64,000 nt of DNA from Helopsaltes ochotensis (taxonomy: Eukaryota > Chordata > Aves > Passeriformes > Locustellidae): NCBI GenBank assembly GCA_013400155.1, contig VXBM01000198.1, forward strand, positions 389,393 through 453,392. The letters run 5' to 3'. The notes under the pieces were generated by a model. That model did no database searches. It saw nothing but the letters and a program-made list of their open reading frames with translations, and was not told the origin of the DNA. A program made the translations under genes and the position numbers. This document shows, in pieces, positions 44,201-54,737 of this stretch. The first letter of the stretch is position 1, and the number at the start of each line of letters is the position of its first letter.

Positions 44201-47200
44201 GACAACCCCATATCCTCAGCTGATGTTATAGCTGCTTATGTATTGCCTCCAAAATAAAAGGAGGGAAAGGCAAAACACTTTTTTAATGAAACTCTAAGGA
44301 TTGATTATGAATACAATGCTGTTTGAAATGTAACTGTTTTAGCAATTAACATAAGCTTAAATTCAACTACTGCAACAAAGACGTTTGAAGACTTTAAAGT
44401 CAAGATAGTCTCACAGGAACCCATTGTTTAGGATCAGTACAAAAAAATATAGAGTATCTCCTGAATATAAGTAATTAAACTTGTGTCAATAGTAGTAATC
44501 TCTCCTCAAAATCTCTCATAACATTAAGAGCAGGAGGAAGGCAATGACAGGAGCAAAAAAGTTATGACCCTGTCTGGCTGGAGGTCTGTGGAAGTACGCT
44601 GAAGATAACTATTTTGGATACTTACTTAATCATGGTATTTTCCTGTAAAGATATGGCTTTAGTGATGTAGCATTCTTACATCAAATCACATAGACAAAAA
44701 TATAAGTTGTGACAGTTTGAATAACTAGTTTTACAATTTAGAAGTTTATTTCTTCTGCCTTGAGTAGGAAATTTCAGACCATTGGAATTCCCTTCTGCTT
44801 TATGATGAGTTCTGTCTTGCTTATAACAAACATAGCACTGCGCAGTGGTGTTCATGATACAAGACACATTCACGACACTGCAAGAATTCAGGACTACAGT
44901 AAGGAAACAGATAGTAAAACTCTTTTTTCAAGCAGACCCCGTTATTCTAAGGACTCAAAACAAATGAACAAAGAGCAGAATATTTCTATGTCCTTCATTT
45001 TTGTACTAAAATGTCCCTAAAGTAAAGCTGACTCATTGTTCCTTTCTAGCACTGAAAATAACATGTAAGTTACCTGTGCTGTGCAGATGTTGCTGGTAGC
45101 TTTATCCCTCCTGATGTGCTGCTCTCGTGTTTGCAAAGCAAGCCGATACACTTCCTTCCCACTTGCATCTCTAAGTTACAAGTGAAAATGTTACTTCTGT
45201 TAAAAACTACAGTTATTTATGACACAGGGCTTTATGCATGCTAACCTGAAACTAGTTATCTATCCTCAGAGACAAAAGGGTGCTGGAGAGAACAAAGCAT
45301 AAGTCAGGACCAATACCAAACAGAGCAAGACTAAAGCACGTTTAAATTTCTGTTTATATCATGGCTGGTCAGGTAGAGTAGCACAGTGAAATTCCAAGCA
45401 AACTACAGGAGAATTTGGTATTTGCCTTAAAATGGCACAGATCATTGCAGCTATTTTAACTGAAAAATAATATAAATTAAATATTCCTAAACTTATTGAT
45501 TACTGTGAATGTTTTAGTTATTTTGGTTACTGAAGTACTTCTGGATAGCCCCTGTTCCAAAGATATGCAGCTTTCCTTTCCTGACAATTACTTTGCATTT
45601 CAATTATTACTAGTCAGACATCTTGTCAAAATACACAGTACATCACCATCAGCAACTATCAGAAACAGATTTTGCATACTATTTCTCTGCTTTGTTTAAG
45701 CATAACTAAAATTTAAACTAGATTAAGTTCCTTCTGGATTATTTTGGAGGGTCACTGAATTTTCTACCTCTTTCCATTTTTGTTTTGTAAGCTTAGATGA
45801 CAGAGAGAAAGGTCTAACAGTACAGAATATGTGAAGAAAGTTAGCTTGCAAAGCTTCCTGCCATCACAATGAATCCACTCTGGTTTTGGTTATCTCTTCA
45901 TCCCACAATGCCACAGGAATGATAGACAGTTCCACACAAATGGAATTCTTGAAGCTTCCTTCCTCAAAACTGAAGGCAACTTTTAGTTGCAATTTTCAAG
46001 AAAAATGGGTACAACACTATGGTTACCTGTTGTTCACAAAGGTGCACAAGATGATCATGGTGTGGTTTTTATGGTTTCTTATGTATTACTAGGATTTCTG
46101 AGGGGTGACTTTAGATTGGACATCAGGCAAAACATTTTCAAAGGGTTCTAAAGCATTGAAATAGGCTGCCCAGGGAAGTGACAGCATCACCATCCCTGGA
46201 AGTGTTCAAAAAATGTGTGGATATGGCACTAAAGGACATGGTTGAGTGGTGAACATTGTGGTAGATTGATAGTTGGACTTGATGATCTTGAAGGTCCTTT
46301 CAACTTTAAGGGTTCTAAAACTCTAAAGACTTCAATCTTTACTTAATGGCAGAGGGAGCCCTTACCTTGTGACACCCACCATTCTGCCCGGCATCATTCT
46401 CACTAGATTTTCCTTGACAGCAAAGAATGCTGCATGGGGCCCCCCGTAGCACAGTGGGACACCAAACCTCTGGGAGTTACCCAGGACAACATCTACCCCA
46501 AACTCTCCAGGAGGCTTCAGAATACAGAGGGCCAGAAGGTCAGTAGCACAGCAGGCAAGAGTCTGAGAACAGAAATGCACAAAGCAGTCAGCCTCTCTTC
46601 TGAAGGAGTGGTATTTACATGGGAGCTAGGTTTTTAAATTTAGTTTCAAACAGTTCCACATCACTTGCATGGAGCTCAAGTGCAATAGTTGTAATGGTTA
46701 TTAATTACATGTAGCTAAGATGGTATCTCATTAACATTTAGTTTCCGTGAACATGGCTGTTTGAAGCATTAGATTGATATCTGTGTGACCAATAAAATTT
46801 ACTTTACCCCATTCTGATGAGCTCTTTCAACAAGTTTAGAGAAGTCTTCAATCTTCCCTTCGGTGTCTGGATACTGAAATAACACTCCGCTGACATCCTT
46901 TCCACTGAAATCCATCTCATGGGGTAATTTGAGCTCAGTAATGACACCTGTATAACTGGAAACAAATACATGCAGAAGGCAAAATATTCAAACCACTTCC
47001 AGCCTTGGAGAGATACTTAATAAGATGTTTTCATGGACTCATATATGACTCTTTTCTTTAACATACTGAGAGTTGAACATCTTCACAGCAGTAAACATTG
47101 AGAAAGTTTCACATCATGGTATATAGTACTGAAGAAGAATTGCATTTGATATCATCATCAGATACACAAAGCAAAGCAAGCAGAGAATGATTAAGATACT

Positions 47201-50200
47201 TGCTTCCTAGTAAAAGAAAAAAAAGACTAGACTGAATTCAACCATCACATGTATATAGTTGTGCAACAATTTAATGGAAAAATTACATATTTTCTTTTTA
47301 TTATAAGTTTAGTCTCTTTTCAAACAGCTTTAATTTCTTTGCAGTTGTATCTGAACTAGAAGTAATGCCAAATGATAACAGACTTCTGCTTTTAGTTTGC
47401 AAAGAAAGCATAGGCCAGAAATATTAGGTATATGGCAAAAAGGCACAGATGCAAACGGAAAATGTGTAAAGGAAAAGATATGGTGGAAAATGGAGGAAAA
47501 CATTACTTTGCTCTAGTTTGGACCACTGCTATAGTTTGAGGGTGGCATCGGGCATCTACATAGAATTTTCTCCTTTTGTTGTGTCTGTTAAAAAAAAGAA
47601 AAAAAACTTTACACATCAATAATACATAGTTTTCCATGGAAATAAATTAGCTTAGAAGTGAGTTCTCCTATGTAAAAAAGCAGTTGAAAATATTGGTTAT
47701 TATAACCAGATTAAGTGTGAGATTGAATGACGTTTCTGGCACATTTACATTAATAAAGTTCATTTCAGACACTCAAATGAGAATCATACATGACAAAAAT
47801 TAAAACAGGTTATGAAACAGAAGAGGGACTAATTTCAAAAGCCATGGGAGTGGCTCCACACACACATATACTCTTTCAAAGGAATACAGTTGTGGTCTTT
47901 AATACAGATTTTTCAATGTTGCCCTGGATAAAAAACCATGAGCCATTCAAGTAGGTAAAGGGAGATGAAGAAGATGGGTCCCTGCCCACAGCAGTGGGGA
48001 TGGAACTAGGTGGTCTTTAAGGTTCCTTCCAACCCAAACCATTCTATGATTCTGGTAATATAGTTCCCTGGTTTTCTCTGGTAAGCAGAATTTCATATCA
48101 CACTGAGTGAGACCTTGTAGTAGTTAATAGTTAGAAAACTATTCCTACCCATACAAAACTGTGATTACACAGTCTCTGCTGTTTAATCACCTTCCTGATA
48201 CACAGTTCTGCAGTGATCTTCAACCATTTCTCATTTCATTTGATTTGCAAATCCCTTTCACATGGCCCTACCATAGGCATCCATGAAAGTAGATTTGGAT
48301 ACACCAATAACAGTTTCACTTTTAGAAACTTAGAATTATTAGAACTCCACCATTTTTTAAAGTTTCTTTTAATCACTGATAGAAAAAGGTAACGCACATC
48401 TTCAACTTTCACGGACACAAGAGACACAGGCCACAGCCTGTTAGATTATGTGATAAAAGGTCCTGTGCATCCCCCACAGAGAGGCAATGGCAAGTTGAGG
48501 GAGCCCAAACAGCAGTCTGTCCCTGCTGCTCCCAGGTGCTTCTCAGGGAAAATCAGCCCAACAGAGACCCATCTCCACAAAGGAGCAGAAGCCACCAAGC
48601 AGGTGGGAACTCTAAATAATTAATTAATCCAAATAGGCACATTGTCTGGGTGCCACCTGCCATTTGGCAAGTAGACATTGTGGGATACATGAGAAGAGCA
48701 CATGGGGACTGCAAGCATGTCTTATTATAAGATGTTTAAGGGGAAAATAATACAGCGATTCTGCGAGCAACAAGTGTAGCAAAAATAGGGGGGTAAGGGG
48801 ATAAACTGGGAGAGTCACATATAAATAGTTGGTTGCTGAAGCTCTTCCATCTAACTAGTGAAGTCTGTCCTCTCTTGTTAAATGCCTTTCTGATTCCTTT
48901 CATGGGTAAGGGGACTCTGTGTTCTCTGTGTGCATACGTGTGTACATGTGAGTGTCACTGGAGTCAGACCACGAAGGATCCACATTTCCATAGTGCAGCA
49001 ACTGAAATGACAGGAGTGAGTTGAATGGAGTGAGTTCCAGCAATTAAAACAGCACATCAACCAATAGGGCTCCTTGTGTCTGTGGTGGTATCAGTGGGAG
49101 CAGGTGTGTGTCTGGGTGTCTGTAGCTGGGCTGGTACCGTAGGCAGGGCAAGTAGACCCTTTCCAGTATGTCCATGTCTCTGTTGTACTGGGGAAGTGGG
49201 CACAGCACTGTGGGATGTGGACGCATCAGGGTGAGAGGGAGAGATCCTTCCCTGGCCTTCTGGCAGAACTCCTCCTTCCAGTGCAGCTAAGGAGATTGTT
49301 GGCCTCTTGGCCTCAAGTAAGTATACATTGTGTTCAATCTGGTGTCACCCAAACCTCCCAAATGCCTTTTCAGCAAAGCTGCTTTCCAGCCTGCCAGACT
49401 CCATCATGTACCCCATACGCCTGGGGTTGCTTCTCCCCCAGCAGCAGTTCCTGCACCCCTTTTTCTCCAGCCCTCCCAAGTTCCTCTGAAAGGCACCATC
49501 ACTCACTGGTCTATCCGCTGATTCTCCAAGTTTTGCATTATCAGCAAGTCTGCTGAAGATACAGATATGATCATGCAGATCATAAATTGCACCCAGTATT
49601 GCCCCTGGCTTATAAATAACTGTCCTCCACCTAGAGCTCATGTCACTGACAAGCACACTCTGGGCCAACATTCATTTTTCCATCTATTTCTCTCCCACTT
49701 CATCCAGCCCATTAGTTTTGCTTTCTCTCTGGAGATTTAAGGGAGATCCACTGCTCTCCCCTCCCAAGCCAGTCATTCCACTGTAGAAAGTCATCACGTT
49801 GGTCAAACATGATCTCCCCCTGTGTTAATTCATGCCTGTGACTCCTTATCCCCTTCTTGGCCTTCACATGTCTGGAAATGGTTTCCAGGACTAGCAGTTG
49901 TTCCATCATCCCTGAGAGATTGAGGTGAAGCTGACTGGCTGGTAGTTCCCTGCATCTTCATTCCTCCCCTGCAGGACTGTCATTTGCTTTGCTCCACTGC
50001 TGAGGCCCTTCTCCCAGTCACTGTGGCTGTTCAGAGACAATCAAGGCCTTGTACTGGTATCAGGAGGCTCCCTCAGCTCCCTCTGCAGCACATCAGGATC
50101 TGTATAAGTCCAGTTTGCTTAAGTGTGCTCTAGCCCAACCTTCCTCCAACAGGGGTGAGTCTTCCCTCCTCTAGAATTTCTCCTATGCCCTTATTTTTCT

Positions 50201-53200
50201 GAAGGCCTTAAATGTCTGAGTTGAACATTTACATTGACACTAGGAACTTCTCTGGGGCATGGCAACATGGATTCTAGTTGTTCAGTTAACTGCACACAAT
50301 GAGAAGGCCACACTCAACTTCAGCCCATTGCCTACACAGGCATAGATGCCTTCAAATTCCAAAATTACTTCCAGTTGTGAATTAACCATACATTTAAACA
50401 CAGTACCTGTGACATAATTGCATGGCTTCTGCAGCAGCTGTCCCTTCATCCAGCAAAGATGCATTAGCCACATCCATTCCTGTGATATCACACACCATAG
50501 TCTGGTAATTTAGGAGGCTCTCCAGCCTGCCCTGGGACACCTCAGGCTGGTAAGGAGTATACTGGGTAACCCTGTAAGAACAAATTCTGAGTTTGTGTCT
50601 AGGAAAATAAATGTACAACAAAGCTAAGGCAATATATGGCTGAACTGTATCACAGAAAAAAAAAATAGTAAAGTGTAATTCATTCACATGGAAATTTGTT
50701 AGAACACAGTTATTTTTAGACATCATTATTTTTATCTTCTGATGTTGACTTTTTACAGGACAAGAATTCTGTTTCTCCATTTTAAAAAGAGAAATTACTT
50801 TTAAAACAGAGGTGTGAGGGCATTATGGAGAAGGGACAGAGTAAGTAGATGCTGAGTGTGGAAGAATTAATCAAGTCGCAATACTCAAAAGAGAATGTTT
50901 TGTTCAATCATGTCTAGATATTTCCACGATTTTTCAATACTGTTTCTGAAGACCTTTACTTGACTTCTTCACCCTTTTAAGAGTGGCATTTCACAGAATC
51001 AAGCTCAGAAGCATGCAACTGCTTGTGAAATGGCAGTTTCCGTATATGTTAGTGGAGAGAAGTCAGGCTGATGTTTTATCTGTTGTCATTTGGTGAACCA
51101 AACAGTAGGGGCAACATAAGCAACTCTTTCAAAAACACAAGAATCTAAGGGAAATGCTCTATTATAACAGTCCAGAAAACAAAGCAGCATGGGTCCAGGG
51201 ATGAAAGGCAAAAACAGAGGTCAGACTCTCCTCTCACTGCTGGAAATTTGGGCACTGGATTATGCAGTAGTTCAGGACAGACTTTATGCCAGATTGAATG
51301 TAGAGTAGCAGCCAGGAAAAAGTGGTAAGTGCAACACTTGTGGCCTCTGTTTTCTAGTGATGGAAGAAAACTGCATTTTGTTTCCCCTAAAAGGGCAGTA
51401 ATAAGTGTTAGACTTGAAAAATGAGGTGAAGGTATAAGCTTTCCAGAAAGAGTCCAGTATTTGGAAGCTCAAGTCATGTAAGGTCACTAGAAGGTAAAAA
51501 CCAAAGCTTTTTAAAAAACAAGCTGGAGAACTTGGTAATGAGCAAGATGAGAGAAGCAACAGAATATAAGGTCAGAGAGAAAGTAGGAAAATAGTCCTGA
51601 AGAGAATGCAAAAGCTAGAAGAAGTCATATTCAATATGTGAACTCAAAGTGTAATACATAATGCTAATGTCTTTACTGTCTAATAAAATGAAACATCTGC
51701 TTGAATTATTCACACACACTATTCAGTACAGTAACAGAAAGCAATAGCTATACATAAAGTACATAAATATTGACGACTTTCCCAAAACCTGTAATTTTTT
51801 TTCTCATTTTTGGCCAGTTCTAGCCAAAACTAAACTAATTATCATCACATGACTGCATAGTTCACAAGTGAGACCATGTCCCAGGCTGCATGCTACCTTG
51901 CTAATCCCAATAGTAGGGCGTTTTTTTTTTCTCTACAGCAGCTAAACCCAGTGTTCAGTTTGCCAGATAAAGTTTCAGTCTGGGAGTATTAAGATTTCTT
52001 TTCTGCTCTGCCTACTCAGTTCTCAGCCATAAAAAGAACTCTTCTTTTGCACTTAAACACTTTCGCATGAGCAATGACTTTTAATGATTAGTAGAAGAAA
52101 ACTCCTCTGTACCTAAAGTTTTACAATTGTGTTTTCTCCTTTTATTTCACCTAAGAGCTGTTTCTTGCATTTTAACTTGCAGAAGGAACTAGAATTAAAC
52201 TAACAAGAATTAGAGCATTGTGGTTAATAGAAATGCATTAGAGAACTCCAGCTCCACATAGCTGGGAAAATACACTATACTACAAAACAAAATTAATGAA
52301 GCCTTATGATTTTGATGTTATGGTTTTGAATGGTAAACAGAGCTGAAATAAAAGAAATCAATTCCAGAAAGATGGAAGAAAATCAACCAAGAAATCTTGA
52401 ATTCCAGTGCTGCCACAAATTACTATGAAGCTTAACAGTTCTACAAATAAAGACACCTCTTATAACATAAGCATACTTAGTTGAACACTCCTTTAAAAAG
52501 GTTTTTTTGGCATTTTTTAAGTATCTACATATTTTAATTGATTCTACTTCTCCACAGTTTCTTCAAGTAAAATATCTGGCTTTAGTCTGCATTCTGTGCT
52601 CTGCCTGAATCTATGCTACATGGTAAGTGACTTTTTAAAGTAATTCAAAAGAAAATTCTCTAAAAGTAATTATTGCACAGTATGTTATTTTCAGAATGCA
52701 ATGCTGTCACTAGTCTGAGTATTACTAACAAGTTTAATAATTTACACTAGAGATGTGAAGACTGGCAGGCATCCCTGGTACTCTTACACATTTAATGTCT
52801 GGGGGTAAAGGAATCAAACAAGTTGAACTTTGGGAGACTTTTAGTTGCTCTAATGCCAAGCAAAGCAAACACAAGTTATGTAAGGGAGACAGAATAGATG
52901 AGAAACAATAAGCCTGAGATTGTAGGATTTCCCTTGCAGCTGCAATGTGAAGTGTGTGAAGCACGGAAAGTGTTACACACTGAAGAAAGTGTAAGCAGAA
53001 GTAAGAAGTCTGATTTCTTAAACAGCTTCCATAAAGCATAGTTGCTTTAGCACACATGCACAAGCACATATATACTTTCTCTTCAACAAACATTTTAGCC
53101 TTCACTTTAGCCATCTAATAGTTTAGCTTTTAGCCATCAGTTTGACTTCACTGGACAGTGTAAGATCAGATTTCTGGACAGACTCTCTCAGTTGTTTCAT

Positions 53201-54737
53201 TAACACTATATAACCTTTTAGTATTGAAAATGATGCATTTCCTTTTGTTCCACCTACCTTCTAACTGTTCTTGGTTTTGCTTCTATCAACTGATAATTTG
53301 TTTCTTGGTTCTGTACTGAAATACTTAGATTGCATATGTCGCAAAAAATGAACAAGGATAAGGCCAAATAAAACTTTGCATAAATGTACTTCATAGATTC
53401 CTTGACTTCAAACACTGCCACTTTTCCACCAGTGATGCAAAGAACCAAGTCTAAAAGTAAATAAGACCTAGAGGTCTATAGATATGTAGACCCATTTACA
53501 GCAACCCAAAGTACAAAAAATACATAACATCTAAGTAACAATGCACTCAGTAATATGATCCTTTGGTTGGTCATGGATTTTTTTTGTTGTTTGAGCTTTT
53601 TAAAATATATATATGTAAAACCTTTAAATACTGATTTTACTAAAATAAAAATTACTCAGTAATAAAGGTGGCAATTGTCATTTAAAAACAGTATAAAAGA
53701 AGGATCTTAGTGACTGGTGATTGGGGAACTTGGAAACTAAATGACAAAATGCAGGGTGACATTCAGTGTGTTGGAAAGTGAGACTCCACATGAAATTTAG
53801 CTTTTCCTGTTGCATAATTTCTGAGTTCAGTTTTTTTCTTTAGAAACCAAAATGTCAAACGGATGATCAGAACCAAGTACAACACTCTCAGCCTTTGCAT
53901 AAATGCATAATCATATTATGATAGTTCAATGTCACTGCTGTTCATCAGATAATTATTTGATCAGACAAAACAAGAACTCACTTTATGAGTAAACATTCAA
54001 ACCCTTGAAACATTCAAAACCATAACATCAAAATCATAAGGTTTCATTAATTTTGTTTTGTAGTATAGTGCATTTTCCCAGCTATGTGGAGCAGGAGTTC
54101 TCTGGCTTAAAAAAAAAAAGAAAGAAATACTAAGAGAATAGACTTTAGAATTGTCTACTTCCTTAGAAGTTTCTTACTTCCTCATCAGAAAATCATCATC
54201 ATAGCATTGCGTAGTATTTAACTACCTCCACCCAAATTGTCTACACCAGTGGAGAAGGGAGCTGGTTTTAATTTATGCAAAAGTTAGGAAAGAATTACTT
54301 TCGTTTAGGAGGTAAGCCTGTATACTTCCTTAAAGCAAATATATATTAGTTCATAATATATAGGAGCTCTAAGTAGAAGACAAAAACCAGTAGCATATTT
54401 TACAGAAAAAAACAATCTTCTAAAGTAAATTTCTAGGTTTAGCATGAATAACAGCATGTTTAGCATGTTCCTACACAGTAAGACACACATCATTACAAAA
54501 TATATGAAAGCCTTAACAAAAAAAAAAAAAAAAAAAAAAAAGTTTGTGGGACAAATGTGTACTTATATATATACATTTAACAATAGAATGTGGTACATTA
54601 CCATCCTGCATTCTCCAACAAGTTACGTGCAATGGGCTGAGGCACTGAGCAGTTGTAATAACCCATGCCTATATAGGACCGCCATATCTTGTTCTTGCTT
54701 GCAATATTGTATAGAGTTTCAAGGATTTCATTTTCAC
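26079..54737 (-). CDS. GLDC: GLDC, mitochondrial glycine decarboxylase (P-protein), exons 3-25
   Basis: Twenty-three exons join in phase into 2,729 nt, encoding 908 residues plus stop. P-protein uses PLP to decarboxylate glycine and passes the aminomethyl group to the lipoyl arm of H-protein in the mitochondrial glycine cleavage system. Length and alignment to the 1,020-residue human protein, as I know it, need no indel; the first complete residue here corresponds to about 113. The PLP lysine is in NLHKTFCIPHGGGGPG (codon 32607-32609, residue 754). All introns are GT-AG except the one after exon 21, which starts GC. Exons 1 and 2 (transit peptide, N terminus) were not found. Intron sizes range from 94 nt to 4.0 kb. 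Exon numbers assume the 25-exon human structure. Confidence 0.97.
27189..27269 (-). CDS. GLDC: GLDC exon 24
   Basis: 27 codons in phase 0 at both ends, donor gtgagt. Reads MSPHTLNCVTSSKWDRPYSR and ends EVAAFPL. The initial ATG is internal to the protein, not a start. Confidence 0.96.
27923..28095 (-). CDS. GLDC: GLDC exon 23
   Basis: 173 nt. The first two bases complete a Gly codon. Reads [20 protein letters not shown] and ends PQINPLK, donor gtaaga. Confidence 0.97.
29020..29115 (-). CDS. GLDC: GLDC exon 22
   Basis: 96 nt. The first two bases complete the Gly codon begun by exon 21. Reads YVAHEFILDTRPFKKTANIE and ends KRLQDY plus one base, donor gtaagt. Confidence 0.96.
30364..30475 (-). 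CDS. GLDC: GLDC exon 21 (followed by a GC donor)
   Basis: 112 nt after acceptor tttctttcag. Reads TMGAKGLKHASEIAILNANY and ends KILFRGAR plus one base. The phase required by exon 22 places the splice at AG|GCAAGT, a GC-AG intron. The nearest GT, four bases further, would break the frame. Confidence 0.93.
31832..31973 (-). CDS. GLDC: GLDC exon 20
   Basis: 142 nt, donor gtgtgt. Reads KKHLAPYLPTHPVIKIQPDK, DACPLGTVSAAPWGSSAILP and ends ISWVYIK. Confidence 0.96.
32495..32539. other. Assembly gap (45 N) beside a TA microsatellite
   Basis: 45 unknown bases directly after an alternating TA run (32478-32494), 14 bp from the exon 19 splice donor side. The true gap length is unknown. Coding sequence is not affected. 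Confidence 0.98.
32554..32666 (-). CDS. GLDC: GLDC exon 19, PLP-lysine exon
   Basis: 113 nt after acceptor cctttacag. Reads VGLCRPGDYGSDVSHLNLHK, then TFCIPHGGGGPGMGPIG. The Lys of NLHK (32607-32609) is the expected Schiff-base lysine for PLP, and the glycine-rich run follows it. The phase of exon 20 requires the donor at GT|GTGGGT. The flanking intron contains an assembly gap. Confidence 0.96.
33113..33262 (-). CDS. GLDC: GLDC exon 18
   Basis: 50 codons in phase 0, donor gtacaa. Reads [20 protein letters not shown] and ends YLDGANMNAQ, in the PLP-binding half of the protein. Confidence 0.97.
33965..34090 (-). CDS. GLDC: GLDC exon 17
   Basis: 42 codons in phase 0, donor gtgagt. Reads VCLIPKSAHGTNPASAQMAG and ends DISHLKAM. 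Confidence 0.97.
34578..34716 (+). repeat. A/C-rich low-complexity tract
   Basis: About 140 bp dominated by A and C with runs of CCCC and AAAA, like the tract at 22915. Overlapping ORFs here are artefacts. Confidence 0.85.
36335..36735. repeat. Unclassified interspersed-repeat-like block
   Basis: Contains GGTCAGCCAGAGTCAGCTGT and a CCTTGACCCTGTGAAAGCAC segment that I recall as part of a dispersed avian repeat, probably LTR-derived. Higher GC than flanks. Family, ends and strand are uncertain. Confidence 0.4.
36937..37012 (-). CDS. GLDC: GLDC exon 16
   Basis: 76 nt after acceptor cttcttgcag. The first base completes Ser. Reads GAQGEYAGLAAIKAYLNAKG and ends ERHRT, donor gtaggt. Confidence 0.96.
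37738..37880 (-). CDS. GLDC: GLDC exon 15
   Basis: 143 nt, donor gtagga. Reads PITWREFANIHPFVPLDQAQ, then GYQQLFKDLEKDLCEITGYD and ends KISFQPN plus two bases. Confidence 0.97.
38025..38095 (+). repeat. CR1 LINE fragment
   Basis: GGATCTGGACAGGCTGGATT and GGCCAATCATGTGGGGTTCA match a CR1 3' region segment. It is cut off abruptly at about 38095, where different sequence starts. Confidence 0.6.
38100..38900 (+). mobile_element. Putative LTR-like insertion in GLDC intron 14
   Basis: After the CR1 fragment stops, the sequence has a purine run (AGTGGGGGGAATC near 38572-38584), a TATA-like TCTATAAAAAGG (38717-38728) and a long pyrimidine-rich stretch (about 38805-38880). This layout resembles an LTR with U3, TATA and U5. 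No viral coding sequence accompanies it. Classification is tentative. Confidence 0.4.
39120..39841 (+). repeat. CR1 LINE 3' fragment
   Basis: About 720 bp with the standard CR1 order: CCCAGGTGGCCAAGAAGG, CTGTGTTCAGTTCTGGGCC, GTCCAGAGAAGGGCTACAAA, TAGCCTGGAGAAAAGGAGG, and the tail near TTATTCTATGATTTT. It lies in GLDC intron 14, opposite to GLDC transcription. Part of it is nearly identical, inverted, to 61126-61242. Confidence 0.92.
40638..40679 (-). CDS. GLDC: GLDC exon 14 (microexon)
   Basis: 42 nt encoding GSCTMKLNSSAELT, in phase 0, between acceptor tttttag and donor gtaagt. The flanking exons require it. Only 94 nt of intron separates it from exon 13. Confidence 0.95.
40774..40858 (-). 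CDS. GLDC: GLDC exon 13
   Basis: 85 nt after acceptor gttctccag, donor gtaggt. Reads YHSETNIVRYMKRLENKDIS and ends LVHSMIPL. Confidence 0.97.
41316..41413 (-). CDS. GLDC: GLDC exon 12
   Basis: 98 nt, donor gtttgt. Reads ELIAEGMGEETKGILSTPFK, then RTSKFLTHQVFN plus two bases of Ser. Confidence 0.96.
41967..42047 (-). CDS. GLDC: GLDC exon 11
   Basis: 27 codons in phase 0, donor gtaagt. Reads LGVSLDETVNEKDLDDILWI and ends FGCESSS. Confidence 0.96.
42846..42985 (-). CDS. GLDC: GLDC exon 10
   Basis: 140 nt, donor gtaagc. After completing Gly it reads LRRAGHKLHHDLFFDTLTIT, CGCSVKEVLDRAALRKINFR and ends IYSDGR. Confidence 0.96.
44007..44112 (-). CDS. GLDC: GLDC exon 9
   Basis: 106 nt, donor gtgcgt (weaker than consensus but phase-consistent). 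Reads ALLANMSAMFGIYHGSDGLR and ends ALILAE plus one base. Confidence 0.96.
45074..45170 (-). CDS. GLDC: GLDC exon 8
   Basis: 97 nt, donor gtaact. The first base completes Arg. Reads DASGKEVYRLALQTREQHIR and ends TSNICTAQ. Confidence 0.97.
46103..46320 (+). repeat. CR1 LINE 3' end fragment
   Basis: Contains ATAGGCTGCCCAGGGAAGTG, CACCATCCCTGGAAGTGTTC and GTTGGACTTGATGATCTTG, the standard CR1 3' end. It lies in GLDC intron 7, 46 bp from the exon 7 donor, opposite to GLDC. Confidence 0.92.
46366..46562 (-). CDS. GLDC: GLDC exon 7
   Basis: 197 nt after acceptor ttctcag, donor gtaagg. Reads TLACCATDLLALCILKPPGE, then QRFGVPLCYGGPHAAFFAVK and ends RMMPGRMVGVT plus two bases. The Cys in PLCYGG occupies a position that is Gly in the human protein (residue about 325). 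Confidence 0.97.
46808..46955 (-). CDS. GLDC: GLDC exon 6
   Basis: 148 nt after acceptor tgtttccag, donor gtaaag. The first base completes Asn. Reads YTGVITELKLPHEMDFSGKD and ends LVERAHQNG. Confidence 0.96.
47507..47584 (-). CDS. GLDC: GLDC exon 5
   Basis: 78 nt after acceptor ttttaacag, donor gtaatg. Reads HNKRRKFYVDARCHPQTIAV and ends VQTRA plus two bases. Joining to exon 6 gives Asn at a position that is Lys in human. Confidence 0.95.
47935..48058 (+). repeat. CR1 LINE 3' end fragment
   Basis: Contains TAAGGTTCCTTCCAACCCAA and CCATTCTATGATTCTGG, the CR1 3' terminus. It is short and 5'-truncated and lies in GLDC intron 4. Confidence 0.88.
48431..50250. repeat. Repeat-derived GC-richer block in GLDC intron 4
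   Basis: About 1.8 kb between two AT-rich flanks. The first part has an LTR-like feel (CATATAAATAG near 48819-48829). The part near 49900-50180, read on the - strand, resembles another conserved avian LINE or LTR segment (AGATTGAGGTGAAGCTGACT on +). The small ORFs inside lack domains. I cannot assign families or exact ends. Confidence 0.4.
50407..50571 (-). CDS. GLDC: GLDC exon 4
   Basis: 165 nt after acceptor ttcttacag, donor gtactg. The first base completes Trp. Reads VTQYTPYQPEVSQGRLESLL and ends EAMQLCH plus two bases. Confidence 0.97.
50572..54601. other. GLDC intron 3
   Basis: 4.0-kb AT-rich intron, the largest in the visible gene. It contains a poly-A run of about 24 near 54518-54541. 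No exon or classifiable repeat is recognised. Confidence 0.6.
54518..54541 (+). repeat. Poly-A run
   Basis: About 24 consecutive A, 60 bp from the GLDC exon 3 donor side. Its length is likely variable and prone to sequencing error. Confidence 0.9.
54602..54737 (-). CDS. GLDC: GLDC exon 3
   Basis: 136 nt after acceptor caattag, donor gtaatg. The first two bases complete a codon. Reads ENEILETLYNIASKNKIWRS, YIGMGYYNCSVPQPIARNLL and ends ENAG plus two bases of Trp. It is the most 5' GLDC exon found here. Confidence 0.97.

Noticed and set aside
49215..49671. Overlapping ORFs on both strands in the 49-kb block
   Set aside because: Repeat-derived sequence without domains.
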